Shown here piece after piece: positions 16,779-24,210 of a DNA stretch of 64,000 nt. Each line of letters opens with the position of its first letter. The stretch's first letter is position 1. The notes beneath the pieces are model-generated. The model was given only the letters and a program-made list of their open reading frames with translations. It had not been told where the DNA came from and ran no database searches. A program made the translations under genes and the position numbers. The stretch is taken from positions 2,299,451 to 2,363,450 of the forward strand of contig NZ_LR733519.1 of the NCBI RefSeq assembly GCF_902506145.1, read 5' to 3'. The DNA comes from Burkholderia sp. 8Y. GTDB lineage: Bacteria > Pseudomonadota > Gammaproteobacteria > Burkholderiales > Burkholderiaceae.

Positions 16779-17678
16779 CTAGCGCGCGGGTTGAACGTCG
16801 CGCGCGGCCTCGCGCTCGATCCATGCAAGAAACCGCTCGACGCGCGGCAGGTCGGCGTTCTGGCTCGGATAGACGAGATGATGCGCGCCGACTTCGACCG
16901 CGAAACTGTCGTCGAACACGGGCACGAGCACGCCCTCGTTGATCTTGACCGAGGCGAGCATCAGGCTTTCGAGCGCGATGCCGAGCCCGAGCGCCGCCGT
17001 TTCGATCGACATATAAGAGCGGTCGAACGAGAAGTCGAAGGTCTTTTGCGGCGCGGACACGCCCGTTCGGCCGAACCACTGCTTCCACTGCACGAGCGGC
17101 GTCTCCGAATAGATCAGACGATGCGAGAGCAGGTCTTCCGGCGTCTTCACGGGATGGCGTTCGAGATACTTGGGCGAGGCGAGCGGCGCGATGAATTCGC
17201 CGCGCAAGGTTCGCACGTCGAGATTGGTCCAGTTGCCGTAGCCGTGGCGAATGTCGATGTCGTAATAGCCGTTCGAAAACGACACGTTCTCGTACGAACA
17301 CGCGAGATTGAGCTGGATATCGCCGTTGTCCTCCTGAAACGACGACAGGCGCGGCAAGAGCCACATGAGTCCGAAGCTCGGACTCGAATGCACGCGCAGA
17401 ATGTCCACTTCTTTCTGGCTCGACGCGCGCTCGGTGGCGCGGCTCAGGTCCGCGAGCAGGCCGGTGACATCGGACAGATAGCGTTCGCCGGCTGGCGTCA
17501 GCACGAGGCCGCGTCCCGACCGCTGAAAAAGCGGCTGCCCGATGATGGCTTCCAGATTCGCGATCTGGTGACTGACCGCCGACGCCGACAAGCCCATTTC
17601 CTCTGCCGCGCGATTCACGCTTTTCGTCCGTGCGACGCTTTCGAACGCGACGATGGCCTTGAGCGGCGGAATACGCAT
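16779..17678 (-). CDS. LysR-family transcriptional regulator (GcvA-like)
   Basis: 299 residues. The N-terminal helix-turn-helix (AAEEMGLSASAVSHQIANLE) has the V-S-H-Q-I recognition helix of the GcvA/AmpR branch rather than the common PSxS form. The effector domain follows from about 95 and contains IDIRHGYGNW, which is also GcvA-like. The ATG at 17676-17678 is the natural start. It converges on the phospholipase C gene with only 15 bases between stops and faces upstream toward a 180-base region that also precedes the small gene at 17875. Its target is unknown; phospholipase control is possible but not shown. Confidence 0.85.
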   Translation of the reverse strand: MRIPPLKAIVAFESVARTKSVNRAAEEMGLSASAVSHQIANLEAIIGQPLFQRSGRGLVLTPAGERYLSDVTGLLADLSRATERASSQKEVDILRVHSSPSFGLMWLLPRLSSFQEDNGDIQLNLACSYENVSFSNGYYDIDIRHGYGNWTNLDVRTLRGEFIAPLASPKYLERHPVKTPEDLLSHRLIYSETPLVQWKQWFGRTGVSAPQKTFDFSFDRSYMSIETAALGLGIALESLMLASVKINEGVLVPVFDDSFAVEVGAHHLVYPSQNADLPRVERFLAWIEREAARDVQPAR

Positions 17679-17874
17679 AGGTGCTGTGTCTGATTGCGGT
17701 TGAATGTGGCGCGCTCCGTTGCGGCGTGCGCCCGGTCCGGCATTATCCGTTTTTCGTTCCAGATGCGCGATTGGCGCGAGCCCTATAACCGTTTGTTATA
17801 TCCCTGTGCGCCGCGCGGCACGATCCATGCTCCAACCCTTCGTCAAACATCGCACTCATACGCGGAGGCGCATC

Positions 17875-18102
17875 ATGGAATTCCAATACCGCTCATGCAC
17901 GATCCACACGTCGGCGAGCGTCGAGGACGGAAGCATCGTCGGCAATGCGCGCATCTATCTGCCGCCCGCGAACGAAGGCGACGAAATCGACTCGCACGAC
18001 ATGGACTTTCATCTGGCCTTCGTCGATGAAAACGAGGCGATTGCCTTCGCACGCGAACGCGCGATGGCCTGGGTGGACGAACACGAGGCGCTCGCACTCT
18101 GA
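17875..18102 (+). CDS. Small conserved protein, distant relative of the 3799-4017 product
   Basis: 75 residues, acidic, no membrane segment. The ATG at 17875 follows CGGAGG; the frame extends upstream, but those residues are not protein-like. The layout (YRSCTIHTSA start, central IYLPP turn, C-terminal helix NEAIAFARERAMAWVDE) parallels the product of 3799-4017. Function unknown. It is a stand-alone gene between a divergent LysR and a convergent DUF2934 gene. Confidence 0.65.
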   Translation: MEFQYRSCTIHTSASVEDGSIVGNARIYLPPANEGDEIDSHDMDFHLAFVDENEAIAFARERAMAWVDEHEALAL

Positions 18103-18138
18103 ACGAAGGCGCGCAGCCCGCGATGCCCGCCGTCGGGC

Positions 18139-18372
18139 TCACGACGGCGGCTTGTTCTTGTTCTTCGAATTGACCGAACGTTCGCGAACTGCGTCAGGGT
18201 TATCGGCGTTCAACTGCTCGCGCGCGCGGTGATAGTACTCGTCGGCCCGGCCGGCCTGCCGGCCTTCTGCCTCCCACATGTAATAAGCAAGCGTGCGAAT
18301 GCGCTGTTCGAGGGCTTCGCGCGCCATCGCGTCGCGTGCATCGTCGTCCTCGTGGTCCGGTCTGCTCGACAT
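18139..18372 (-). CDS. DUF2934 domain protein
   Basis: 77 residues. The core LEQRIRTLAYYMWEAEGRQAGRADEYYHRAREQL matches DUF2934 in pieces: IRxxAYxxWExxGRxxGxxxxHWxxAE, with Y instead of H-W at the end. This is a short helical family common in Burkholderiales and rhizobia, without known function. A lysine and asparagine-rich tail (NSKNKNKPPS) closes the protein. The start ATG is at 18370-18372. It converges on the small gene at 17875-18102. Confidence 0.75.
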   Translation of the reverse strand: MSSRPDHEDDDARDAMAREALEQRIRTLAYYMWEAEGRQAGRADEYYHRAREQLNADNPDAVRERSVNSKNKNKPPS

Positions 18373-18483
18373 TCTCTCGTCCTGTGAATTGGGCGCGACG
18401 TGCGCAGTTCGATTTTATGGCCGCGACGGCCGCGTTTGGAAGTTGTCCACTGCATTCGTCGTGCCGGGCCGCGTTCGGGCGTT

Positions 18484-18972
18484 CTAGTGCTGCGCTTCGA
18501 GCGCGCGGGGTATCAACACCTTGCCGGCGTAGTTGAGCGCGTGGTCGAGCGGTTCGATCGCGCTGAACGACATGTCCGCATAGTCGAGCCTTCGATAGAA
18601 AGCGGTTTCCATCAGTTCGCCTTTCACGCGTCGATATAAGATGCGCCCTGCCAGATACAGTTGCGGATCGCCGGGCGCGGGGGCGTCCGCGGGGATGACG
18701 CCGCCGAAGGTCGTCCGCGTATCGCCATGAAACCAGGCCCACCACTCGGCGTTGGCATCGAGCAATGTGCCCTTCGTGATGACGGACGTGACCGTGTAGC
18801 CCCAGCCGGCTCTCGGCAGCGCATGCCGCGCGTCGCTATAGGTTCTTTTCAGCTCGAAGAGGCTTCTAACGATTTCGAGGCGCGCGTCGCTTTTGTTCGC
18901 GACGGCGAGCGTCACGCGCCCGGGCCTGCCGGGAGACGCGGTCGCTTTCAGCAGAACGAGAGAGGTGTCCAT
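18484..18972 (-). CDS. Hypothetical protein
   Basis: 162 residues from ATG 18970-18972; a TTG at 18987 is in frame and could add five residues. No signal peptide or membrane segment. The first 50 residues read as beta strands (LVLLKATASPGRPGRVTLAVANKSDARLEI in two strands), like an immunoglobulin-type fold. Later parts contain WWAWFHGDTRTTFGG and a charged helix. I do not recognise the family. The gene stands alone, with about 110 bases to the DUF2934 gene downstream. Confidence 0.5.
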   Translation of the reverse strand: MDTSLVLLKATASPGRPGRVTLAVANKSDARLEIVRSLFELKRTYSDARHALPRAGWGYTVTSVITKGTLLDANAEWWAWFHGDTRTTFGGVIPADAPAPGDPQLYLAGRILYRRVKGELMETAFYRRLDYADMSFSAIEPLDHALNYAGKVLIPRALEAQH

Positions 18973-19015
18973 GATGCTTGACTGCAAGATCGATGAGTCC
19001 AGTGCGTGTTCGTGA

Positions 19016-19237
19016 CTAGTGGGCCAGTGCGGTCATTTCACAGCGCGCGATGCGCTGAAATTCGGCGATGAATTCGAGGCGGCGGCGCTGCGTGGTCAGG
19101 CGTCCGAGTTCCAGGAGCGCGAAGCCGTTGATCGCGTGCAAGGCGGTCGCGAAGGCGGCCGGAACAATCGACAACTTTGCGCAAACGCCCGCAGAACGCA
19201 CGAGCAACCACTGCTTCCGGGACGGTTTGTCGGGCAT
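19016..19237 (-). CDS. Small hypothetical protein
   Basis: 73 residues. The ATG at 19235-19237 has an excellent AGGGGAG ribosome site five bases upstream, and third positions are GC rich as in neighbouring real genes, which together support it. A mildly hydrophobic helix (about 18-43) is followed by a basic helix LTTQRRRLEFIAEFQRIARC. No known domain. It is read opposite to the glycine-rich gene that starts at 19383. Confidence 0.5.
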   Translation of the reverse strand: MPDKPSRKQWLLVRSAGVCAKLSIVPAAFATALHAINGFALLELGRLTTQRRRLEFIAEFQRIARCEMTALAH

Positions 19238-19382
19238 GCAGGCTCCCCTTCAGATGGTGATGTCGGCGTGCGTTGGAGCAATCCACAGTCCCGCGAGGCG
19301 GTTCGTGGCGGCTGCGGGAACCTGGTCGCGGGGCACGCCGATTGCACCGCTTTCGCCAACCTCGATAAAGAAAGGAAGCGCG

Positions 19383-19715
19383 ATGCATGCAATGACACGA
19401 AGGATCATCTTGAGCTCGATGCTCGCGCTAGCGGGCAACGTTCATGCAGCGGGCGGAGGACTCGGCTGCGGCGGCGGCGGCTGCGTCAACAATGGACAGG
19501 GCGGCAGCACGTCGGGCGGCGGAAGTGCGGCGGGACACTCGGCGGATGCATCAGGCGCGCAGCGGCGGTCCAACGTTTCGCCGGGCACCGTATCGAAAGG
19601 CGGGCAGGGCAGCGGCATGAGCCGCGATATGGGCGGCGCGATGGCGCCCGGCGCTCAGAGCGGCAAGCCGTCGCCCGTGACCAAGCACGACGCCGGCGGC
19701 TCGCAAGGCTGGTAA
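19383..19715 (+). CDS. Secreted glycine-rich small protein
   Basis: 110 residues. Residues 1-23 are a signal peptide (MTRRIILSSMLALAGNVHA core, cleavage after VHA). The mature protein begins AGGGLGCGGGGC and stays rich in G, S, A and Q, ending GGSQGW. AAGGAAG precedes the ATG at 19383. It shares its signal-end sequence VHAAGG and a C-terminal GGSxG(G)W with the protein encoded at 34508-34870. Function unknown; such proteins are probably disordered and periplasmic or surface located. Confidence 0.65.
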   Translation: MHAMTRRIILSSMLALAGNVHAAGGGLGCGGGGCVNNGQGGSTSGGGSAAGHSADASGAQRRSNVSPGTVSKGGQGSGMSRDMGGAMAPGAQSGKPSPVTKHDAGGSQGW

Positions 19716-19740
19716 GGGCGACGCTCGTAGATCGCCCGAT

Positions 19741-20319
19741 TCAGCGCAGCGTGCCGAACAGACCTCGAAGCGCGGTCCGCAACAGATCACCGGATGTCGG
19801 CTTGCTGACGAAGCTCATCGCCGGCGCGTAAGTCAACTCGAACACGAGCGCGCCGAGCACTTCGGCTTTAACATCGAGTTTCGGATCGAATTGAAGGAGC
19901 ACCTCGCCGAGTGCCTTCCATTGCGCTCGCAAGACTTTCTCCTGCGACTTGCGAAACGTGTCCGCGGGTCGCGCCACACGCGAATATTCGAGAATCAGCA
20001 TCGGCCAGTTACCTTGGCGCGAACTGCGCGTGGCCCACGCCGCGATCCGGTCGATGGCTTTTTCAATGTCCCGCGCGCCTTGCAATTCGGCCAGAATCTC
20101 GTCGAGACTCACGCGCCCGTGCTCTTCCAGCACGCCGAGAAAGAGTTCCTCCTTGCCCGCGAAATTCGAATAGACGGCGCCTTTGCTGAAGCCGGCTTCG
20201 TCCGCGATGCGGTCGAGCGAAGATGCGGCGTAGCCATCGCGGGCGAACTGCTGTTTCGCGACCGTCAGTAGCCGCGACCGCGTGAGCGCCTGATTCTGCT
20301 CGCGGGAAAGCCTTGCCAT
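19741..20319 (-). CDS. TetR-family transcriptional repressor
   Basis: 192 residues. The N-terminal helix-turn-helix is standard (LLTVAKQQFARDGYAASSLDRIADEAGFSKGAVYSNF read as three helices), and the C-terminal ligand domain resembles TetR_C_6-type regulators. I chose the ATG at 20317-20319 (MARLSREQ); the frame continues upstream through the operator region without protein character. It is divergent from the rubredoxin gene across 161 bases that hold a perfect 18-base palindrome and a second half-similar site, so it probably represses both itself and the rubredoxin gene. The ligand is unknown. Confidence 0.88.
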   Translation of the reverse strand: MARLSREQNQALTRSRLLTVAKQQFARDGYAASSLDRIADEAGFSKGAVYSNFAGKEELFLGVLEEHGRVSLDEILAELQGARDIEKAIDRIAAWATRSSRQGNWPMLILEYSRVARPADTFRKSQEKVLRAQWKALGEVLLQFDPKLDVKAEVLGALVFELTYAPAMSFVSKPTSGDLLRTALRGLFGTLR

Positions 20320-20366
20320 GTTCGAATCCTGTTGGTGTTGAAGACTGCCCAGTCCCGCTACTAGCA

Positions 20367-20376
20367 AGTATCCGGA
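20367..20376. promoter_or_regulatory. Second candidate TetR operator
   Basis: AGTATCCGGA here is identical to the centre of the perfect palindrome at 20413-20430 and lies exactly 48 bases upstream of that copy. Only the core TCCGGA is symmetric, so it would be a weaker site. Confidence 0.45.
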
Positions 20377-20412
20377 ATGCCGCAAACTGCGATCGGGCTT
20401 TCTAAATTCGTG

Positions 20413-20430
20413 ATAGTATCCGGATACTAT
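20413..20430. promoter_or_regulatory. Perfect palindromic operator between tetR and the rubredoxin gene
   Basis: ATAGTATCC is followed directly by its exact reverse complement GGATACTAT, an 18-base palindrome with no spacer. This size and symmetry fit a TetR dimer site. Its right half supplies a TACTAT that could be the minus-10 of the rubredoxin gene promoter, so binding would block RNA polymerase. Confidence 0.7.
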
Positions 20431-20480
20431 GCGGTATTCTAAATCCGCCGCGAACGCGAAAATCATCAAGAGGCCGAGGC

Positions 20481-20897
20481 ATGTACAAGAAGGGCGCCGC
20501 GCTCGAATTGCAGTTTTCATCGGCGCGGCTGAACAACGGTGCGGGCAATCCGTACTGGATCGATTTGAGCGTGCAGGAAGCCACGCTGCTGCACGCCGAA
20601 CTGAGCGCCTTCTTGGCGAAAGGCGTCGATATGCACGCGGGTCCGCTCATCGTGTCACTGGATGAAAGCGCGCATGACGATACGCACAAATCTGGCGATA
20701 CCGCCGTCGCGCCCGAACCCGTCGCGTCCGCTTTTAGTCAATGGGTGTGCCTGATCTGCGGATGGATCTACGACGAAGCCGCAGGCGATCCCGAACACGG
20801 CATTCCGGCGGGCACGCGCTGGCGCGACGTGCCGGGCGACTGGCGCTGTCCGTTGTGCGATGTCGGCAAGGACGACTTCGCGCTCATTGAATTCTGA
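20481..20897 (+). CDS. Rubredoxin with an extra N-terminal domain
   Basis: 138 residues. The C-terminal 55 residues are a full rubredoxin: C90-x2-C93 and C123-x2-C126 bind the iron, with the usual GDPEHGIPAGT loop and W-x-C-P-x-C. Residues 1-75 are an additional domain, starting MYKKGAALELQFSS and containing a helix LSVQEATLLHAELSAFLAKG; I do not recognise it. Normal rubredoxins are about 55 residues. Rubredoxins carry single electrons, for example to alkane hydroxylases, but no such partner is nearby. A GAGG site precedes the ATG. It is likely controlled by the divergent TetR. Confidence 0.85.
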   Translation: MYKKGAALELQFSSARLNNGAGNPYWIDLSVQEATLLHAELSAFLAKGVDMHAGPLIVSLDESAHDDTHKSGDTAVAPEPVASAFSQWVCLICGWIYDEAAGDPEHGIPAGTRWRDVPGDWRCPLCDVGKDDFALIEF

Positions 20898-20993
20898 TCC
20901 TTTCGTTTTCTAATAACTCTGCTCAAGACCTCATCGCGCGTTGGCGTGACGGGCGTCGTTGACCAGCTCGCCGATGTGAACGGGCGGCGCGAC

Positions 20994-21422
20994 TCAAGCC
21001 AGCGTTCGCACCCAGTGCCATGCCAGCGGTCCGCATATTACGCCCCACGTCAGCACGCAGATAATCAGCGAGACGGTGACGGCCGCGCTGCCGCAGTCCT
21101 TCGCGCGCCCTGAGAGTTCGTGACGTTCGAGTGAGATGCGATCGATGGCCGCCTCGATGCTCGAATTGATCAACTCGACGAGCAATACCAGCAGGACCGA
21201 TGCCGCCAGCAATACACGCTCGGCGGCGCTCACCGGCACGATGAACGCGATCGGCAACAGCACCGCAGCGACGCACACTTCCTGGCGAAACGCGCTTTCT
21301 TCACGCCACGTCACGACCAAACCCTTCCATGAGTGGCGCAACGCGAACAAGCCGCGCAGCAGGCCGCTGCGCTTGCCGTGCGGAGGGGGTGTCCATGTAG
21401 AGGATGAATTGCGTCGGGCCAT
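20994..21422 (-). CDS. dgkA: Diacylglycerol kinase, DgkA type
   Basis: 142 residues. A hydrophilic N-terminus of about 30 residues leads to the conserved FRQE...ER core, three membrane helices (about 48-64, 72-92 and 110-135) and the active-site signature ELINSSIEAAIDR. DgkA is a homotrimeric inner-membrane enzyme that phosphorylates diacylglycerol to phosphatidate, recycling lipid left by membrane-derived glucan synthesis. I chose the ATG at 21420-21422 (MARRNSS); the upstream in-frame ATG at 21470 is not supported. It stands alone between the rubredoxin and ribH genes. Confidence 0.92.
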   Translation of the reverse strand: MARRNSSSTWTPPPHGKRSGLLRGLFALRHSWKGLVVTWREESAFRQEVCVAAVLLPIAFIVPVSAAERVLLAASVLLVLLVELINSSIEAAIDRISLERHELSGRAKDCGSAAVTVSLIICVLTWGVICGPLAWHWVRTLA

Positions 21423-21593
21423 GAGGCGATAGTGCGGCTGCGTTAGATGGCAAATGCGCGGGACTAACAAGCATACCGGTTTATTAAGAGCGCCTCGTCG
21501 CTCGTTCGCAACTAACCGTCTCCCACCTAAGCGCCCGAATCAAAGGCTAAAGCGGCCACCGGCGCAAGCGCCCGTGACCGCCCCCACTCGCGC

Positions 21594-22094
21594 TTACATC
21601 ACCGGCAGGGCGCTCAATTTGCCGATGGTATCCGCGCACGCATGCGCCGCTTCTCTGCCTTTCACGAGGAAATGTTTGCGGAAGAAGCTAACGTGCTCTT
21701 CGCCATGATGGAAGTGATGCGGCGTGAGCACCGCCGAAAAGACCGGCGTGCCCGTTTCGAGCTGCACCTGCATCAACCCGTTGATGACGGCCTGCGCGAC
21801 GAATTCATGCCGATAGATGCCGCCATCGACGACCAGTCCTGCCGCGACGATGCCCGCATAGCGCCCGCTCTGCGCGAGACGCTTCGCGTGCAGCGGAATC
21901 TCGAACGCGCCGGCGACTTCGAAAAGATCGATATCGTCGCGCGCATAGCCGAGTTTCTCGATCGCTTCCACGAAGGATGTCTTGCACTGATCGACGATAT
22001 CGCGATGCCAGCAAGCCTGAATGAACGCAATGCGTGGACGACGAGAGCCCGCAGCGTGGACTGCCTGTGATTCGTTGAAAATGGATGTGTTCAT
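21594..22094 (-). CDS. ribH: 6,7-dimethyl-8-ribityllumazine synthase, RibH2 type
   Basis: 166 residues. The family motifs are present: AGAFEIP (61-67) for substrate binding, and catalytic H96 in GGIYRHEF. The LTPHHFH sequence at about 123-129 replaces the LTxEN of ordinary RibH and marks the RibH2 branch known from Brucella and Mesorhizobium, which forms decamers. It condenses a pyrimidinedione with dihydroxybutanone phosphate in riboflavin synthesis. The ATG at 22092-22094 lies behind an FMN riboswitch (22170-22328), so translation is probably shut off by FMN. A general ribBA/ribE cluster is not present here, so this is likely a second, stand-alone lumazine synthase. Confidence 0.92.
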   Translation of the reverse strand: MNTSIFNESQAVHAAGSRRPRIAFIQACWHRDIVDQCKTSFVEAIEKLGYARDDIDLFEVAGAFEIPLHAKRLAQSGRYAGIVAAGLVVDGGIYRHEFVAQAVINGLMQVQLETGTPVFSAVLTPHHFHHGEEHVSFFRKHFLVKGREAAHACADTIGKLSALPVM

Positions 22095-22103
22095 GGACTT
22101 CAG

Positions 22104-22172
22104 CCTGTTTGTGTGAACAGGGCGAAGGACGGCCGCGCGCCTCCACACGAAAGGCGCACGCACCGTCCTGTT
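22104..22172 (-). promoter_or_regulatory. Expression platform of the FMN riboswitch
   Basis: On the minus strand, AACAGG (22167-22172) is followed by CCTGTT (22116-22121) and then a second AACAGG (22104-22109) close to the ribH start. CCTGTT can pair with either copy. The first copy overlaps the GAGAAC strand of the aptamer's closing stem, and the second contains the only AGG near the start codon. FMN binding would therefore free CCTGTT to hide the ribosome site. Confidence 0.55.
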
Positions 22173-22328
22173 CTCTTTCATCCGGACTATACCGTCGGCC
22201 CCGGAATCCAACCGGGTCTGCTGACATCGCCGCGCGCCTTCTTGCGATGGCATCGGCCGAGCAGCTCGCGGGCTACGTCCGCTAGGGACGATTACCGCCG
22301 GTGGGGAATCGCACCCCGCCCCGAGAAC
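22170..22328 (-). promoter_or_regulatory. FMN riboswitch (RFN element)
   Basis: Read on the minus strand, the conserved RFN blocks occur in order: GGGGCGGGGTG, ATTCCCCACCGGCGGTAAT, AGCCCGCGAGC, GTCAGCAGACCCGGT, GATTCCGGGGCCGACGGT and TAGTCCGGATG. The closing stem pairs GTTCTC (22323-22328) with GAGAAC (22170-22175). It is 76 bases upstream of ribH. Confidence 0.95.
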
Positions 22329-22500
22329 GTGTTCCTCGTCTTGTCGAAGAACGCGGCTACGGTATCACGAGAGAACGCCCCTTAGCAGATTTCCCCGTTT
22401 CTCTTGAGGGTAATGCCCCGTGAGCCGTCGGTTCAGCGGAAGCGATTACATCGTGCGCGATATATAATGCGCGGAACCGAACTTCGCGCTGGAGAGCACC

Positions 22501-22959
22501 ATGAAATCGACGGAACCGTCATCTTCCGCACCGTTGCTGTCGGAATTTCTCTGCTTTGCGGTGTATTCTGCGAACCTTGCGTTCGGCAAGGCATACAAGC
22601 CCATTCTCGAAGAACTGGGGCTGACGTACACACAGTTCATCACGCTCATTGCGCTATCGGAGGAAGACGATCAGACCGTCGGCTCGCTCGGCGAGAAGCT
22701 CTTTCTCGAATCGAATACGCTGACGCCCATCCTCAAGAAGCTCGAGGCAATGGGCTATGTACAAAGGCAGCGCGATCCCGCCGACGAACGCCAGGTGCGC
22801 GTGAGCCTGACGCGGGAAGGGCGCCGCCTGCGCGAAAAAAGCTGCAAAACAGACCTCGTCGCGGCCACGGGCCTCAAGCCCGCCGAGTTCGCGAAGGTGC
22901 AAAAGGCCATCGTCACGCTGCGCGCGAACCTCATTCGCTCGGTCAACGAAGCCGCGTGA
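22501..22959 (+). CDS. ohrR: MarR-family peroxide-sensing regulator (OhrR type)
   Basis: 152 residues with a winged helix-turn-helix. The N-terminal stretch FLCFAVYSANLAFGKAYKP carries C18 in the position of the peroxide-reactive cysteine of OhrR, followed by the OhrR-typical LGLTYTQFITLIAL. The wing region reads RDPADERQVRVSLT. OhrR represses ohr and is inactivated by organic hydroperoxides. GGAGAG precedes the ATG, and a TATAAT lies at 22463-22468. The ohr gene in this window (25179) is 2.2 kb away, not adjacent as usual, with a LysR gene, a tautomerase and an SDR in between. Confidence 0.75.
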   Translation: MKSTEPSSSAPLLSEFLCFAVYSANLAFGKAYKPILEELGLTYTQFITLIALSEEDDQTVGSLGEKLFLESNTLTPILKKLEAMGYVQRQRDPADERQVRVSLTREGRRLREKSCKTDLVAATGLKPAEFAKVQKAIVTLRANLIRSVNEAA

Positions 22960-23008
22960 CACGCGGCCAACGCAACGCTGGAAACGCCGCCTCGTATCCG
23001 GAGCACGC

Positions 23009-23941
23009 ATGCAACGAAGGTTCGACGACCTGCTGCTCGGCAGTATCGAGTTGTTCTGCCTCGCTGCCGAACTGGAAAGCTTCACGCTCGCCGCGAACGC
23101 CGCGAGCGTCAATCCGGCGGCGGTGAGCCGCTCCGTCGCGCGGCTGGAAGAGCGCCTCGGCGTGCGGCTTTTCGTGCGTACGACACGGCAAATTCGCCTG
23201 ACGGATTCCGGCAGACGCTATTACGAACGCTGTCGGCAAGCACTCGGCGAACTCGTCGATGCGGAGCGCGAAGTCACCGGTCAGCAAACCACGCCCGCCG
23301 GCGTGCTGCGCATCAGCATGCCGACGCCTTACGGGCATTACCGTGTGTTGCCGCTTCTGCCCGCGTTTCGCGAGCGTTATCCCGATGTCAGCATCGAGAC
23401 GCATCTCAGTAACCGCAACATCGAGTTCGCGGAAGACGGCTTCGATCTCGCGATACGCGGCCGCGCGCCGGACGACTCCACGCTTATCGCCCGCAAGCTC
23501 GAAGACGCACAGATGGTCGTCGTCGCGACGCCGGACTATCTGGAGCACGCGGGCGTGCCCGAGTCGCCCGACGACCTCGCGGCGCACGAGTGCATTCAGT
23601 TCGAGCGGCCGAGCAGCGGACGCAACATCGCATGGACGTTTCGCGATGCCGCCGGCGAGACGGATATCGTCACGCGAGGCGCATACGGATCGTCGGGCGA
23701 CGCGCTCGCGGGCGTCACGCTCGCGCGCGCGGGCGCGGGCCTCTTTCAGACATACCGCTTCATCGTCGAAGAAGACCTGCGTGCAGGGCGCCTCGTGGAA
23801 GTGCTGTCCGGCTACCGCAGCACGCGTCCGTTCATCCTGCTTTATCCGCACGCGCGGCACTTGTCGTCGCGCGTCAGAGTGTTCGTCGATTTTCTCTTTG
23901 AACATTTGTCGCGCGCACAGGCCGGACGAAAGCCGCAATGA
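23009..23941 (+). CDS. LysR-family transcriptional regulator
   Basis: 310 residues. The N-terminal domain contains FTLAANAASVNPAAVSRSVARLEERLGVRLF in LysR order, with the PAAVSRSVARLE recognition helix of the CrgA/DmlR-like branch. The effector domain starts near 95 (GVLRISMPTPYGHYRVLPLLP). It begins 49 bases after the OhrR-like gene on the same strand and converges on the tautomerase-SDR operon, with 4 bases between stops. It probably regulates the SDR-tautomerase pair; this is an inference from location only. Confidence 0.88.
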   Translation: MQRRFDDLLLGSIELFCLAAELESFTLAANAASVNPAAVSRSVARLEERLGVRLFVRTTRQIRLTDSGRRYYERCRQALGELVDAEREVTGQQTTPAGVLRISMPTPYGHYRVLPLLPAFRERYPDVSIETHLSNRNIEFAEDGFDLAIRGRAPDDSTLIARKLEDAQMVVVATPDYLEHAGVPESPDDLAAHECIQFERPSSGRNIAWTFRDAAGETDIVTRGAYGSSGDALAGVTLARAGAGLFQTYRFIVEEDLRAGRLVEVLSGYRSTRPFILLYPHARHLSSRVRVFVDFLFEHLSRAQAGRKPQ

Positions 23942-23945
23942 AGCG

Positions 23946-24185
23946 TCAACCGGCTGCTTTTTCGGCGAGCTTCTTGCGGTAATCCTGAACCGGCAGTCCG
24001 CCCCAGCCCCAGTTTTCCAGCTCGACTTCTTCGATCACGACGAACGTCGCTTCGAGCGGCTTGTGCAACACGTCGAGCAATAGCTGGCTCGCGCCCGCGA
24101 TGAGCCGCGCTTTCTCGTCGGCGGTGATGGCATTCGCGCCGGGGCGCGTGCCTTCGCGCGTGACCTGTATCGTGACAATCGGCAT
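23946..24185 (-). CDS. 4-oxalocrotonate tautomerase-family enzyme
   Basis: 79 residues. After removal of the initiator methionine the protein starts with proline (MPIVTIQVT), the catalytic base of this family. Length is slightly above the 60-75 usual for 4-OT. Later parts read LLLDVLHKPLEATFVVIEEVELENWGWGG in pieces, matching the tautomerase barrel strand and a WGxGG tail found in a common subgroup annotated as 4-OT. The ATG at 24183-24185 lies 25 bases after the SDR stop codon, so the two form an operon. The physiological substrate is unknown. Confidence 0.85.
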   Translation of the reverse strand: MPIVTIQVTREGTRPGANAITADEKARLIAGASQLLLDVLHKPLEATFVVIEEVELENWGWGGLPVQDYRKKLAEKAAG

Positions 24186-24210
24186 GTCAGACCTCCTTTA
24201 GCAACGTTAC

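Noticed and set aside
18115..18139. AGCCCG...CGGGCT hairpin between convergent small genes
   Set aside because: A six-pair stem with a 13-base loop and no T tract is too weak.
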